A stretch of DNA of 64,000 nt from Clostridium rhizosphaerae (lineage in GTDB: Bacteria; Bacillota; Clostridia; Clostridiales; Clostridiaceae). The notes beneath the pieces are model-generated. The model saw only the letters and a program-made list of their open reading frames with translations, was not told the DNA's origin and did no database searches. Below, in pieces: positions 10,213 to 18,454 of this stretch; positions within the stretch are counted from its first letter, which is position 1, and each line of letters opens with the position of its first letter. The DNA lies in assembly GCF_016765585.1 (NCBI RefSeq), contig NZ_JAESWC010000014.1, positions 248,001 to 312,000 of the forward strand. The letters run 5' to 3'. A program made the translations under genes and the position numbers.

Positions 10213-11036
10213 TAGAACCTCTCTAGTGACCCAGAGTTCTTAACTTTATTCTCTATAACCTTAAACAATACCCTTCCAAGTACAAGCAAAATAAAACCTT
10301 CTATTAAACACATCATAATATTATATCTTGCTTCAAACAGTCCATTTCCATTGACCATAATCTGTCTCGAAGCCTCTATACCATAGGTGAAAGGAATTCC
10401 CTTTGCCAAAACTCTCATCCAATTTGGCATTACAGCTATAGGAAAGGTTATCCCGCAAAGTATCATCATAACTCCCCTTGCTACGTTAACTGCTGCATTT
10501 GCTTCCTTAAGCCACAAAATTATGCTTGCAAATAATGCTCCAAGTCCATAAACACCCGGCATCATAATAATAAACATCACTATCCAGGATAGTACGCTTC
10601 CTGTAAAATGCATCCCATAAATAAATCTATACTCCAAAACCGAAACTACAGATATAAAAATAGCCTGTATAATAGATACTAAGCCTCCACCTATAAGCAA
10701 ATCAAACTTATTTATAGGGCAAAGCCAGTTTGACTCTAGTGTTCCTCTAGTCTGCTCTTCTCTTAAGTATGTTCCAAAGCTCCACATGGTTGTATTAACC
10801 CACATCCAAGCCATAGTTCCTATTACAATAAAAAGCTCAAAGCTGTTTGTACCTGTTGTATTTTGAAAAGCCTGAAGTCCTGACCTATCAGGCCCAGCCA
10901 TACCGTATGCACTTAATATATACATAAGAGGAAATATCAGCGGCCAGATTATAAGCTGAATAAACCAGGTTGGATATCTCATCATCTGAATAAAATCCTT
11001 TTTAAAAACTGCATATATAGTTCTAAATCTTTGCAT
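10212..11036 (-). CDS. ABC-2 type permease (first of two)
   Basis: 274 residues, six membrane segments, paralogous to its neighbour: EEQTRGTLESNWLCPINK here against EEMRQGVLESNWSAPVNR there. It probably forms a heterodimeric channel with it. Start preceded by GTAGGTGAGATAATG and separated by 8 bases from the ATPase stop, so translation is coupled. Exported substrate cannot be read from sequence. Confidence 0.9.
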   Translation of the reverse strand: MQRFRTIYAVFKKDFIQMMRYPTWFIQLIIWPLIFPLMYILSAYGMAGPDRSGLQAFQNTTGTNSFELFIVIGTMAWMWVNTTMWSFGTYLREEQTRGTLESNWLCPINKFDLLIGGGLVSIIQAIFISVVSVLEYRFIYGMHFTGSVLSWIVMFIIMMPGVYGLGALFASIILWLKEANAAVNVARGVMMILCGITFPIAVMPNWMRVLAKGIPFTYGIEASRQIMVNGNGLFEARYNIMMCLIEGFILLVLGRVLFKVIENKVKNSGSLERF

Positions 11037-11044
11037 TATCTCAC

Positions 11045-12043
11045 CTACTCCCTAAGGCTCTTTCCGGTAAGATGTATAAATACATCCTCGAGAGAAGGCT
11101 CCAGCACATTTATATTAAGTATTTGGGATTTATTTTTCGAGATGCAGTCTAAAAGCTTTTGTATGATTGTATTTCCATTGGTGTGATGAATAGTTAAAGT
11201 GTAATTTCTCTTTTCTGAATTGTAATCGCTTATGACGTTTTTAATATTATCTAAAGTTTTTATTTCTTCTAATAATTTATTATCTACTTTGTTTAACTCT
11301 ATTTTAATACTCTTAATCTCATTTATACTTTTCTTTAAATTTTCCGGAGTATCTAAAGCAATTATTTTTCCTCCGTCTATAATTGCGATCCTGTCACAAA
11401 GGAAATCTGCTTCCTCCATGTAGTGAGTTGTTAAAAGTACAGTTCTTCCTTCATTTTTAATATCCATTATTATTTCTCTTAAATTAAGCGCTGATTGAGG
11501 ATCAAGTCCCAAGGTTGGTTCATCCAATAAAACTACGGGTGCATTTGGTATAAGAGCCTTTCCGAGAGCAACCTTCTGCTTCATTCCAGTTGAAAACTTT
11601 TCAACAAGTTCATCTGCTTTTTCTGAAAGTCCAAGCCTATTTATTATAAGCTCTGCTCTCTTTTTACCTTCACTTTTATTGCAGCCGTAAAGCGATGCAA
11701 AATACTCAAGGTTTTCTCTTGCAGTAAGCTTCCAATAGATGCTCCTATCCCCTGCAAGAACTGTCCCCAAGCTCTTAAGGGCTTCTAAAGGTTTTTTATC
11801 TACATCCTTATTCATAACACATACGCTGCCTGAGGTCGGTCTTAAAAGTCCCGTTATCATCTTTATCGTTGTGGTCTTTCCTGCTCCGTTTGGACCTAAA
11901 AGACCAAAAATTTCTCCTTTATATATATCAAAGCTGACACCATCTACAGCTTTAAATTCCTTCTTCTCTATAGTCTTTAAAAACTTCTTTTTTCTCGTTA
12001 TAAAATACTTTTTTAAATTCTTAACCTCTACCGCTTTTTCCAT
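11045..12043 (-). CDS. ABC exporter ATP-binding protein (DrrA-like)
   Basis: 332-residue ATPase for the two adjacent permeases. Walker A GPNGAGKTT, signature-region FSTGMKQKVALGKAL, Walker B VVLLDEPTLGLD and the switch His in LLTTHYMEEADFLCDR are intact. The C-terminal extra domain of about 100 residues is typical of DrrA-type exporters. The gene opens the three-gene operon; start supported by AAAGGAATAAGGGTATG. Confidence 0.94.
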   Translation of the reverse strand: MEKAVEVKNLKKYFITRKKKFLKTIEKKEFKAVDGVSFDIYKGEIFGLLGPNGAGKTTTIKMITGLLRPTSGSVCVMNKDVDKKPLEALKSLGTVLAGDRSIYWKLTARENLEYFASLYGCNKSEGKKRAELIINRLGLSEKADELVEKFSTGMKQKVALGKALIPNAPVVLLDEPTLGLDPQSALNLREIIMDIKNEGRTVLLTTHYMEEADFLCDRIAIIDGGKIIALDTPENLKKSINEIKSIKIELNKVDNKLLEEIKTLDNIKNVISDYNSEKRNYTLTIHHTNGNTIIQKLLDCISKNKSQILNINVLEPSLEDVFIHLTGKSLRE

Positions 12044-12178
12044 ACCCTTATTCCTTTCAACAACAATTGCTAACCTTTTAAATGGCTATATGGTTATATC
12101 ATTATATTCTCATCTGGAAATCTTCTTATATTGATATCTTCTTATCTTCTTATCGCGATATCTTCTTATCTTCCCAGC

Positions 12179-12439
12179 TTAAACAATAATTTTCACCTCT
12201 GTTCCATCTCCTGCTTTTACATCAACCAGGATCAAGCCTTTATAATCCTTAAGCACATCAAAGCCATGTCTAAGCTCTCTTAAATCTATGCTATCAACAT
12301 AGTGGCGCTGCTCTTCAGGAATATACTTTTTACCTATTGATAGACCAAAGTTTCCAAGACCAAGAGCACCCTTAACAAGCCATAAAGGCGCCGGAATTCT
12401 AAAACTTTTGCCGTCATCTGTTTTAATATAAATTCTCAC
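12179..12439 (-). CDS. Small protein homologous to the C-terminal domain of its neighbour
   Basis: 86 residues, no named family recognised. It aligns by eye with the C-terminal 75 residues of the SHOCT-like protein at 12530-12901: both open with a short beta strand, have an L-x-K-A-hydrophobic helix (WLVKGALGLGN against FLKAIGNAVNN) and end with KGLILVDVKAGDGTEVKI against EGKIVDVKSGNGDIVEV. It is therefore a stand-alone copy of that domain. It lies downstream of the neighbour and of a degenerate family-1 repeat. Confidence 0.6.
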   Translation of the reverse strand: MRIYIKTDDGKSFRIPAPLWLVKGALGLGNFGLSIGKKYIPEEQRHYVDSIDLRELRHGFDVLKDYKGLILVDVKAGDGTEVKIIV

Positions 12440-12449
12440 AATACTTTCC

Positions 12450-12525
12450 CCTTTCAGTCGAAATACTGGGTAGTCTCAGGCAGCTTAAGCTTTAATACAT
12501 CCATACCTAAGCTGCCTAACATTCT
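12450..12525 (-). repeat. Degenerate family-1 repeat, copy 3
   Basis: Keeps the GTCGAAATACTGGGTA end and a GGCAGCTTAAG/CTAAGCTGCC hairpin, but the second short hairpin seen in other copies is absent or rebuilt. It sits directly before the start of the gene ending at 12179, as the full copies do for their genes. Confidence 0.5.
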
Positions 12526-12529
12526 CTTA

Positions 12530-12901
12530 TTACTCTATAGAAACCTCTACTATATCACCATTACCGCTTTTAACATCAACTATCTTTCCTTCAAGTCCTG
12601 AATCAATTGCTTCCATTATCATTCTTACATCTATTCCATCCTGCTCTGAAACTCCAGGAATCTTTATATTATTAACTGCATTTCCTATAGCCTTTAAAAA
12701 TTTAACAGGAACATTAACATTTACATTATCCTGTGTACTTGATAAAACTCTAATTTTAACCATTTTATCGGAATTGCTTATTACAGCCGGCTGATCAATT
12801 ACTGCAGGCTTATTTAAAGCCTCTATAAGTTCTGTAGCCTTATCCGCATCAATCTTTCCATCCTCAACCATTTTTAAAATTCTTTTAACCTCTTCTTTCA
12901 T
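12530..12901 (-). CDS. SHOCT-like domain protein (YvlB-type N-terminus)
   Basis: About 123 residues. The first 35 form a SHOCT-like helical hairpin (VKRILKMVEDGKIDADKATELIEAL), a short oligomerisation domain found next to DUF2089 regulators and in YvlB-like proteins. The remainder is the domain shared with the 86-residue neighbour. The ATG at 12901 is preferred to the one at 12913, which has AAAGG abutting it with no spacer. It follows the DUF2089 gene by about 30 bases and is probably co-transcribed. Confidence 0.65.
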   Translation of the reverse strand: MKEEVKRILKMVEDGKIDADKATELIEALNKPAVIDQPAVISNSDKMVKIRVLSSTQDNVNVNVPVKFLKAIGNAVNNIKIPGVSEQDGIDVRMIMEAIDSGLEGKIVDVKSGNGDIVEVSIE

Positions 12902-12929
12902 TTCAATACCCATCCTTTCAATTTATAAT

Positions 12930-13301
12930 TTATTCTTCTTTCATCATGTTTAGAGCCTGCTCTGGAGTTATTTCTCCTCTTTCAAGCATATCTAAAACTT
13001 CCTTACTGCTTACAGTAGGCTTTTTTATAACTGTATAGCCTAAAGCAGAAACTACATCGTCAAGCTTTGCTCTGACTGTTGGATATGATATTCCGAGCTC
13101 TTTTTCAACATCTTTAATATTGCCTCTGCATTTTAGAAAAACTTCCATAAAGTTAAGCTGCTCACTGCTTAAATACTCAAATTTAGAAAGTTCGAAGTCA
13201 TTTTCAATAACTGTACCGCATTTATTGCATTTAAGCCTTGTAACCCTTAGTTTTGCACTACACACAGGACATTTGCTTATAATTCTATACGCTATGATCA
13301 T
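12930..13301 (-). CDS. DUF2089 zinc-ribbon/HTH regulator
   Basis: About 123 residues: an N-terminal zinc ribbon (CPVC...CNKC), then a helix-turn-helix region (GNIKDVEKELGISYPTVRAKLDDVV) and a C-terminal SHOCT-like tail (LDMLERGEITPEQALNMM). This matches DUF2089, thought to be a transcriptional regulator. The start is taken as the ATG at 13301; in-frame GTGs at 13304 and 13307 are possible. A good sigma-A promoter lies at 13336-13364. Confidence 0.82.
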   Translation of the reverse strand: MIIAYRIISKCPVCSAKLRVTRLKCNKCGTVIENDFELSKFEYLSSEQLNFMEVFLKCRGNIKDVEKELGISYPTVRAKLDDVVSALGYTVIKKPTVSSKEVLDMLERGEITPEQALNMMKEE

Positions 13302-13335
13302 CACCACCTAAATTTTTCTCTCTTGGTATATTTAC

Positions 13336-13364
13336 ATTATAATACCATAAATTAAATAAATCAA
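13336..13364 (-). promoter_or_regulatory. Sigma-A promoter of the DUF2089 operon
   Basis: On the minus strand TTGATT, a 17-base spacer, then a perfect TATAAT, about 35 bases before the DUF2089 start. Confidence 0.7.
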
Positions 13365-13414
13365 TATATAAATTAAATATTTTAATATTTCCATTAAATA
13401 TATTTAAAAATATT

Positions 13415-13449
13415 AAAGGTCATAATTAATTTTATTAATTACGACCTTT
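13415..13449 (-). terminator. Terminator after the polymer-forming protein
   Basis: Near-perfect stem AAAGGTCGTAATTAAT/ATTAATTATGACCTTT followed by AATATTTTT, just after the stop at 13462. Confidence 0.75.
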
Positions 13450-13461
13450 ATTTATTTAATA

Positions 13462-14247
13462 TTAGCTTATTTTAACCTGATTTTTTACTCTTCCGTCTTC
13501 ATTTATTAAAAGCTCTTCCTTATATTCAACATTATCTATATTGCAACCTCTTCCTATAGTAATGTTTTTACCTCTTACGATTTTAGCAGTTGTATATTCA
13601 AGATAAATTTCATCACCTTCAATAACATCAGCCTTAAGTCCTGCTCCATGAATTGTAAACAAGCTTATTATTTTATTCCATATACCTGCACTGCCTAATT
13701 CCCTAACTTGAATGTTTTCTCCGCCTATTTCCTTAGCTGTGCAATAACCACCTACATATATTTCTATTGTGTCCGCATTTAAAAGGCCATCAATTTCAAA
13801 GCCTCCCTTAGCTGTAAATTCCTCAGCCTCGCAGTCTCCGTTTATAGTTATGCCGCCTGAAATCCTTACGCTTTCTCCATGAAGATTTCCTCCAATTTTA
13901 GCAGAACCTGATATTTCAACCTCTTCTCCATCTATATCTTTATCAAAATTACCAGAGCCTGAAACCTTTATACTTTCACATTTAACATTACCCTCAATAT
14001 GAGAAGATCCGCTTATTTTTATTTCCTCTGCCTCAAGATTTCCAACAACTCTTGAAGATCCACTGGTTCTAAATTCAGATGCTTTAACATTACCTTCTGC
14101 TTTACCTGAACCGCTTATGGAAAACTCACCGCACTCAATATCCCCTGTTATTTTACCTGAACCGCTTATTTTAACTTCTTCATAGATCCCACCGCCGGCA
14201 GAACCCGAACCTGATATTTTTATACTTCCATTTGCTCCATTCATCAT
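13462..14247 (-). CDS. Polymer-forming (bactofilin-like) protein
   Basis: 261 residues built of repeated ISGSGK/ISGSSH turns spaced about 15-20 residues, predicting a right-handed beta-helix as in DUF583/bactofilin proteins, which polymerise without nucleotide. The repeats cover about residues 8-150; the C-terminal 100 residues are less regular. It follows a YhbD-like gene by 17 bases; in Bacillus subtilis yhbD lies beside the bactofilin genes yhbE/yhbF, so the pairing is conserved. Start supported by AGGAGGCTATTTAAATG. Confidence 0.85.
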   Translation of the reverse strand: MMNGANGSIKISGSGSAGGGIYEEVKISGSGKITGDIECGEFSISGSGKAEGNVKASEFRTSGSSRVVGNLEAEEIKISGSSHIEGNVKCESIKVSGSGNFDKDIDGEEVEISGSAKIGGNLHGESVRISGGITINGDCEAEEFTAKGGFEIDGLLNADTIEIYVGGYCTAKEIGGENIQVRELGSAGIWNKIISLFTIHGAGLKADVIEGDEIYLEYTTAKIVRGKNITIGRGCNIDNVEYKEELLINEDGRVKNQVKIS

Positions 14248-14264
14248 TTAAATAGCCTCCTATA

Positions 14265-14885
14265 TTATATCTTTAATTTTAATTCTTCAATTGACTTACT
14301 TATATTAACCTTTAAAACCAACTTTGCGCCGGTTTCAATATATGCTTCATTAGGAACTCCTATTAAAAAACAGGTTGCAACTCCAAACTTACGAACCAGA
14401 ACTATCTCACAATCTCTTCCTTCAAAGTTTTTATAATACTGCTCTACAGTCTGAAGAGCTAATTTCCCTTCATCCAAGCTTACCTCACCTGAATGCAGCA
14501 AGGTTTCTAGCAACCCTACAAAAAGTATCTTTTCAAAAGAAAAAATCTTAGTTTCTCCATGGATACTCTCGTAAATATCCATAGACATTTGAGCAACAAT
14601 CTTTTTACTAAAAAGCTCTTCCTTAGTTAACGCCACATCAGAGGGCATTGGCGAAAATACCTGCGCCAGCTCATCTAAGGATGCATCATCCTTCATATTG
14701 ATAATCTTGTCAATTCGCTCTAGTATTTTATCCTTAGGAAAAAATGTTTCCTGACCAGTGAAGCTGGACTTCTTTATAAACCAATCCTCAGGTATAAGAT
14801 TTTTTCTCTTCCACCTATACAACTGACCATAGGAGATACCCATAAGTTCTAGCAAATCTTTTTTTGATATTAGGTTTTCTTCCAT
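14265..14885 (-). CDS. YhbD-like DUF4004 regulator
   Basis: 206 residues. The N-terminus (ISKKDLLELMGISYGQLYRWKRKNLIP) is a MerR-like winged HTH, and the rest matches DUF4004/YhbD. The ATG at 14885 is preferred over the upstream 14927 because AAGGAAGTG precedes it. It leads the bactofilin gene. A promoter with a perfect palindrome in its spacer lies just upstream, suggesting autoregulation. Confidence 0.82.
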   Translation of the reverse strand: MEENLISKKDLLELMGISYGQLYRWKRKNLIPEDWFIKKSSFTGQETFFPKDKILERIDKIINMKDDASLDELAQVFSPMPSDVALTKEELFSKKIVAQMSMDIYESIHGETKIFSFEKILFVGLLETLLHSGEVSLDEGKLALQTVEQYYKNFEGRDCEIVLVRKFGVATCFLIGVPNEAYIETGAKLVLKVNISKSIEELKLKI

Positions 14886-14917
14886 ATTGTTCACTTCCTT
14901 ATATTGACTATAGATAT

Positions 14918-14946
14918 AGTGTAACAAAACATTGTTACGTTGTAAA
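14918..14946 (-). promoter_or_regulatory. Promoter with GTAACAA palindrome, probable YhbD operator
   Basis: Minus strand TTTACA, 17 bases, TACACT. The spacer holds the palindrome GTAACAA-TGTT-TTGTTAC (14921-14938), and another TTGTTACG lies at about 14951-14958. A dimeric regulator bound there would block RNA polymerase. Autoregulation by the YhbD-like HTH protein is inference. Confidence 0.5.
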
Positions 14947-15054
14947 GGGGTTGTTACGATATTTTTTGAAAAAATAAAAAAAGACTAGTGCGTGTGCAGT
15001 AGTCTAATATACAGAACCTCTTTCCTTAATTGATTTTAGAATAACTTCTCTTGC

Positions 15055-15407
15055 TTAATTTAGTAAAGCATACTCTTTAAAGCTTCTCATTTCAAAACAC
15101 ATTCTTCGGTTATCATCGCTGCAGTAAATAACCTTTCCTGTACCAACAATCTGTGCTTTAAAAACTGCAGAAGCCTTGTTTAAATCAATTAAGTCTACAT
15201 CCCTATTAAAAACACAAGCTATTTCCTGAGCTATCATAAAAACTTCATAATCGCTAAGTTCATTATCAGATAAAAATGCTATATCAATATCACTGTCTTC
15301 TCTGAAGGCACCCTTGACACTTGAGCCAAATAAAAAAATAAGTATGGTTCTATTCTACTTACTAAAATACTATGTATTTTACCTATTTCATTATCACTTA
15401 ATACCAA
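15055..15407 (-). pseudogene. Frameshifted MNT-type nucleotidyltransferase
   Basis: The 5' part, starting from a TTG at 15407 after a GAGGCGGTGAG ribosome-binding site, reads VLSDNEIGKIHSILVSRIEPYL. The 3' part, in another frame, reads IFLFGSSVKGAFREDSDIDIAF and continues to a stop at 15055. The nucleotidyltransferase signature GSxxxG...SDIDI is intact, but the frames are broken near a run of seven T (about 15335-15345). Corrected length is about 117 residues. No HEPN partner is adjacent, so a MntA/HepT-type toxin-antitoxin pair is not shown. A sequencing error cannot be excluded. Confidence 0.75.
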
Positions 15408-15535
15408 CTAACTCACCGCCTCTGATATAAACAGTATTTGAGTTCAATTTCTATAATTTTTAATCTTGCACTATATCCTTAATTATATCATAGTTCAATG
15501 CAAGTTAGTCGTGAGCCTTCATTTGTTATTTAAAA

Positions 15536-15570
15536 CAAAAACCTCCAGCGTAAAATAAACTGGCGATTTT
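15536..15570 (-). terminator. Possible terminator of the first matrix sub-operon
   Basis: Minus strand GCCAG/CTGG hairpin followed by AGGTTTTTG, about 50 bases after the stop at 15617. The stem is short. Confidence 0.4.
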
Positions 15571-15616
15571 TCCTAACTTAAACATGCTATTTTATTATAT
15601 CTAATTATAATTGCGC

Positions 15617-16597
15617 CTAATTCTTTATTTCAGGATCCCAGCTAAATAGCATTCTTGCATCACTTAATTCCTTACCACTATACCCAATATTTATGGGATT
15701 ACTACAATAATAATTTAAATATCTTATATATACTCCACCCTTTAATATAGAGCTCCATGGAAAAGATTGAATAGAATCTACCTTTAATGGTATTGGAATT
15801 TCATATATATAGTTGTCCCCGTCTTCTCTCGTTGCTCTTTCCTTACTTAATTCAATCGGGTTAATATGTTGTATAAAATAAGGTAGCTGGCCTGTTACCT
15901 CAAAATATATTATAGGATTGTTACTACACTTTTTATTCCTAGTTATTATAAGCTTATCAGGTGTTTCTTTAATACCTGGATTTCCTTTAGACTTTAAATA
16001 CTTAACGTCTATATTATCTATATTATCTATAGCATTTCCAAACTGTCCCACGCTAATATTTTGATAATTGCCGCTGTAATGTGGATAATCCTTTATGTAT
16101 TGAGCCTTATATACAACATCTTTAGTTTCCATACTTTCAAATCCATTTAGATACTTTGCAACAAATTTCCCACCTACATCCGTATTTAATTTACTTTGCT
16201 CATTGCTATTATTTTTCAATGTAATAGGTATCTCATATACATATCTTGTTACTTTATCATCACACTCTTCACGTTTCATTTTTGTATCATCTAATTCTAC
16301 AGGATTTATTGGTTGTACATAATAAGGAAGCCTTCCTGTTAGCTCTAAGTAAACTATAGGATTTGTTTTACACCTTTCAGATTTAATTATTTTAATTTTC
16401 GTAGGATTAACAAAATTATCAACACTTATACTTTTTATAATATCTCCTTTGTCAGCCACTGTTGCTTCCAGTGCCACAGATTTACTCGTATTAAATTGAG
16501 AATAAGATTTTGATATATTCATAAGTAATATATTTATACTAAACATAGCAGCGATACCAGTAAGCAATACTATCTTTGGCTTCTTTTTAGAACTCAT
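15617..16597 (-). CDS. Surface protein with two copies of an unrecognised domain
   Basis: 326 residues, no known family recognised. One N-terminal hydrophobic segment (8-27) is followed by SYSQFNTS, which resembles the SYxWF cleavage region of the TasA-like neighbours. Two copies of one domain follow (about 66-155 and 214-297), sharing TNPIVYLELTGRLPYYVQPI against NNPIIYFEVTGQLPYFIQHI, a YEIPI strand and a late YLN motif. It is the last gene of the SipW-TasA sub-operon controlled by the riboswitch at 19073-19143. Probably exported and anchored; role unknown. Confidence 0.6.
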   Translation of the reverse strand: MSSKKKPKIVLLTGIAAMFSINILLMNISKSYSQFNTSKSVALEATVADKGDIIKSISVDNFVNPTKIKIIKSERCKTNPIVYLELTGRLPYYVQPINPVELDDTKMKREECDDKVTRYVYEIPITLKNNSNEQSKLNTDVGGKFVAKYLNGFESMETKDVVYKAQYIKDYPHYSGNYQNISVGQFGNAIDNIDNIDVKYLKSKGNPGIKETPDKLIITRNKKCSNNPIIYFEVTGQLPYFIQHINPIELSKERATREDGDNYIYEIPIPLKVDSIQSFPWSSILKGGVYIRYLNYYCSNPINIGYSGKELSDARMLFSWDPEIKN

Positions 16598-16646
16598 CTA
16601 TAATGCCTCCTCTCTGATAATTATACGATTTACTACATGAATGCTA

Positions 16647-17336
16647 TTAAAATGTCGCTCCATCAACATTTTGCTTTGCTTTAATAGTAATATCACCAGT
16701 TGCTTCATCGCCCTGATATTCTATTGTTGCTAATTCTTTATCTAATATAAACTTAAGTTTGCATATCAATTTTTCATCTTTTTTGAACACAATGGCTTGC
16801 AATTTACTATTTAAGTTTTTAGTGAATTCATCATAACTTTCGCTTTTTTCATTAGATGAATATATTAATGTATCACCTTTATATATCTGTGAAATAACCT
16901 TATAAGCTTTCACCTTGTTACCATCATTTCCAAACTTTTTAGATTGAATATTAAGATTTCCCATGAGTATCATATCCAAAGTTCCTGCATTAGCAAAAGA
17001 TACAACTGTCCAATCCTTTGAAATATATCCCGGTTCTATATTATCCATTTTAATTGGAGCATTTGCAGAGCTGTCTGAATCAAATCTTAACTCAAAAGAG
17101 CCTACCGTAATAGAGGCCACGTTACTTGACGCGCTCGAAACAAACCAAGAATAAGTGCCTACCCCTGCACCTAAACTTATAAAACCGATTAGAATAGAAC
17201 ATATTAACAGAGTCTTGCTAATCTTTAATCTGCTAATAAAACTTTTATGTTTTTCTGATCTTTTAACAAGCTTATCTTCAGCAGCACTTTCATTTTCAGT
17301 AACTATCAAGCCTGACTTTTCAACACTCCATATCAT
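16647..17336 (-). CDS. TasA/camelysin-like secreted protein with cytoplasmic extension
   Basis: 229 residues. Unlike its paralogues it has about 40 polar residues before the hydrophobic segment (41-62), which ends in GTYSWFVSSAS, the SipW-type signal region. The mature part has the family pattern: an early strand, an IEPGY motif and NAGTLDM, the N-x-G-x-L motif shared by the island's TasA-like proteins. It is probably a SipW substrate exported to the surface. The long N-terminus may delay or regulate export. Start supported by GAGAGGTATTAATATG. Confidence 0.72.
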   Translation of the reverse strand: MIWSVEKSGLIVTENESAAEDKLVKRSEKHKSFISRLKISKTLLICSILIGFISLGAGVGTYSWFVSSASSNVASITVGSFELRFDSDSSANAPIKMDNIEPGYISKDWTVVSFANAGTLDMILMGNLNIQSKKFGNDGNKVKAYKVISQIYKGDTLIYSSNEKSESYDEFTKNLNSKLQAIVFKKDEKLICKLKFILDKELATIEYQGDEATGDITIKAKQNVDGATF

Positions 17337-17607
17337 ATTAATACCTCTCTAACCCTTATATTTTTATAGAATTCAAAAAAACTCAATTATGAACTTAAGT
17401 TCTTTTGAATTTTACCTGCCTGATTCTGTTGAAATAGGCAGGATTAATAATATTTCTTTATCTTTTCAGTCCTTGAAGGCTCCAATGGCTCCAATCCATA
17501 GTATCAATATTCTTAAATATATCTCTTCTTCCTTCCACTCTCACCTGGTATTGGCTTTTTTGTCTGCTGAGCATAAGGGCGGAAAGCAACCCTATTACTT
17601 TTATAAA
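17337..17607 (-). other. Intercistronic region with strong hairpin
   Basis: 271 bases between two TasA-like genes. A stem CCTGCC/GGCAGG lies at 17415-17442, followed on the minus strand by a GAACTTAAGTTC palindrome and a run of T, which could stop or stabilise the upstream mRNA. No convincing reading frame is seen; the plus-strand open frame there has no ribosome-binding site. Confidence 0.4.
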
Positions 17608-18339
17608 TTATTGAAGCTGTGAATTAAAATATGGCATAATGCTGTTTTCTATATAATTTGCCCCATTAACTCCTGGGATTCCGTCAAGATTTAATGCTTT
17701 TATAGCATCAGCATTAACTTGAGTTGTTTTTACTTCATATTTAAGCTTACATGTTTTTCCTTGCTCAGTAGCATTTGGGTTGTATGCAAGTTTAAACTTA
17801 ATAACATAATAATCTCCAGGCTTCATAGCTTCTTCATCCCAAGCAGTTCCAGGAATATCTAAAGGACCATTTCCATTAACCCAGTCTTTCATATTAGAAG
17901 CAAATTGTGAATTAGTTGCAACACCCTTGTCTATAAAATTATCTTTACGATAAGGAGTTGTTGCACCTTCTCTATAAAAATCTACTGAGTAATCTGTAAT
18001 CAACATATCTTTTGCTAAATCATTATCATCAGCTAATGTAAATCTTCCAAAGGTGGCCATATTTAAAGTTCCAGTATTTTTTACAGTTATTGTTGAGTAT
18101 CCGCCATCACCTGTTGTAAGAACCTCTCCTGGCTGTATGTTATTAGTCTTTAATGCTATATCAAAACTTCCACTATTTTTACTTGAATTATTTACATCAA
18201 CAATTATTGTTCCTGCCTTAAATGTGTTTGCTGAGCTAGTTGCAGTGCTGGTAAACCACGCATAGGATCCTATTCCAGCCCCAAAAGCTAAACCTCCTGC
18301 TAATACTAGACTTAATACTGTCTTTTTATTCATTTTCAT
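17608..18339 (-). CDS. TasA/camelysin-like biofilm matrix protein
   Basis: 243 residues. Signal segment 5-23 ends with SYAWFTSTATSSANTF, the typical start of TasA/CalY proteins. The mature domain has NIQPGEVLTTG and VKNTGTLNMATFG, the N-x-G-x-L motif. TasA of Bacillus subtilis is processed by SipW and forms matrix fibres; by analogy this is an exported fibre subunit. It follows the SipW gene at 18455 and its own start has AGAGGAATTATTAAATG. Expression should depend on the c-di-GMP-II riboswitch ahead of that operon. Confidence 0.85.
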   Translation of the reverse strand: MKMNKKTVLSLVLAGGLAFGAGIGSYAWFTSTATSSANTFKAGTIIVDVNNSSKNSGSFDIALKTNNIQPGEVLTTGDGGYSTITVKNTGTLNMATFGRFTLADDNDLAKDMLITDYSVDFYREGATTPYRKDNFIDKGVATNSQFASNMKDWVNGNGPLDIPGTAWDEEAMKPGDYYVIKFKLAYNPNATEQGKTCKLKYEVKTTQVNADAIKALNLDGIPGVNGANYIENSIMPYFNSQLQ

Positions 18340-18454
18340 TTAATAATTCCTCTACTTTCTTTTTACTGTTTCCCATTTTTTAACTTTTCGTATTTTTTCA
18401 CCTGTTCTATATCCCTACCTCCTTGACAGTAAATCATAGATATATTTGTCCGTA

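Noticed and set aside
12100-12178. TATCTTCTTATC short tandem-like words with a TATCGCGATA palindrome
   Set aside because: Too short and irregular to call an element; a TATCGCGATATC word also occurs at about 37328, but no larger unit is shared.
15055-15407. Possible MntA/HepT-type toxin-antitoxin pair
   Set aside because: No HEPN gene lies on either side, so only a broken nucleotidyltransferase can be supported.
17389-17622. 77-residue plus-strand open frame
   Set aside because: No ribosome-binding site; it covers a hairpin and the 3' end of a minus-strand gene.
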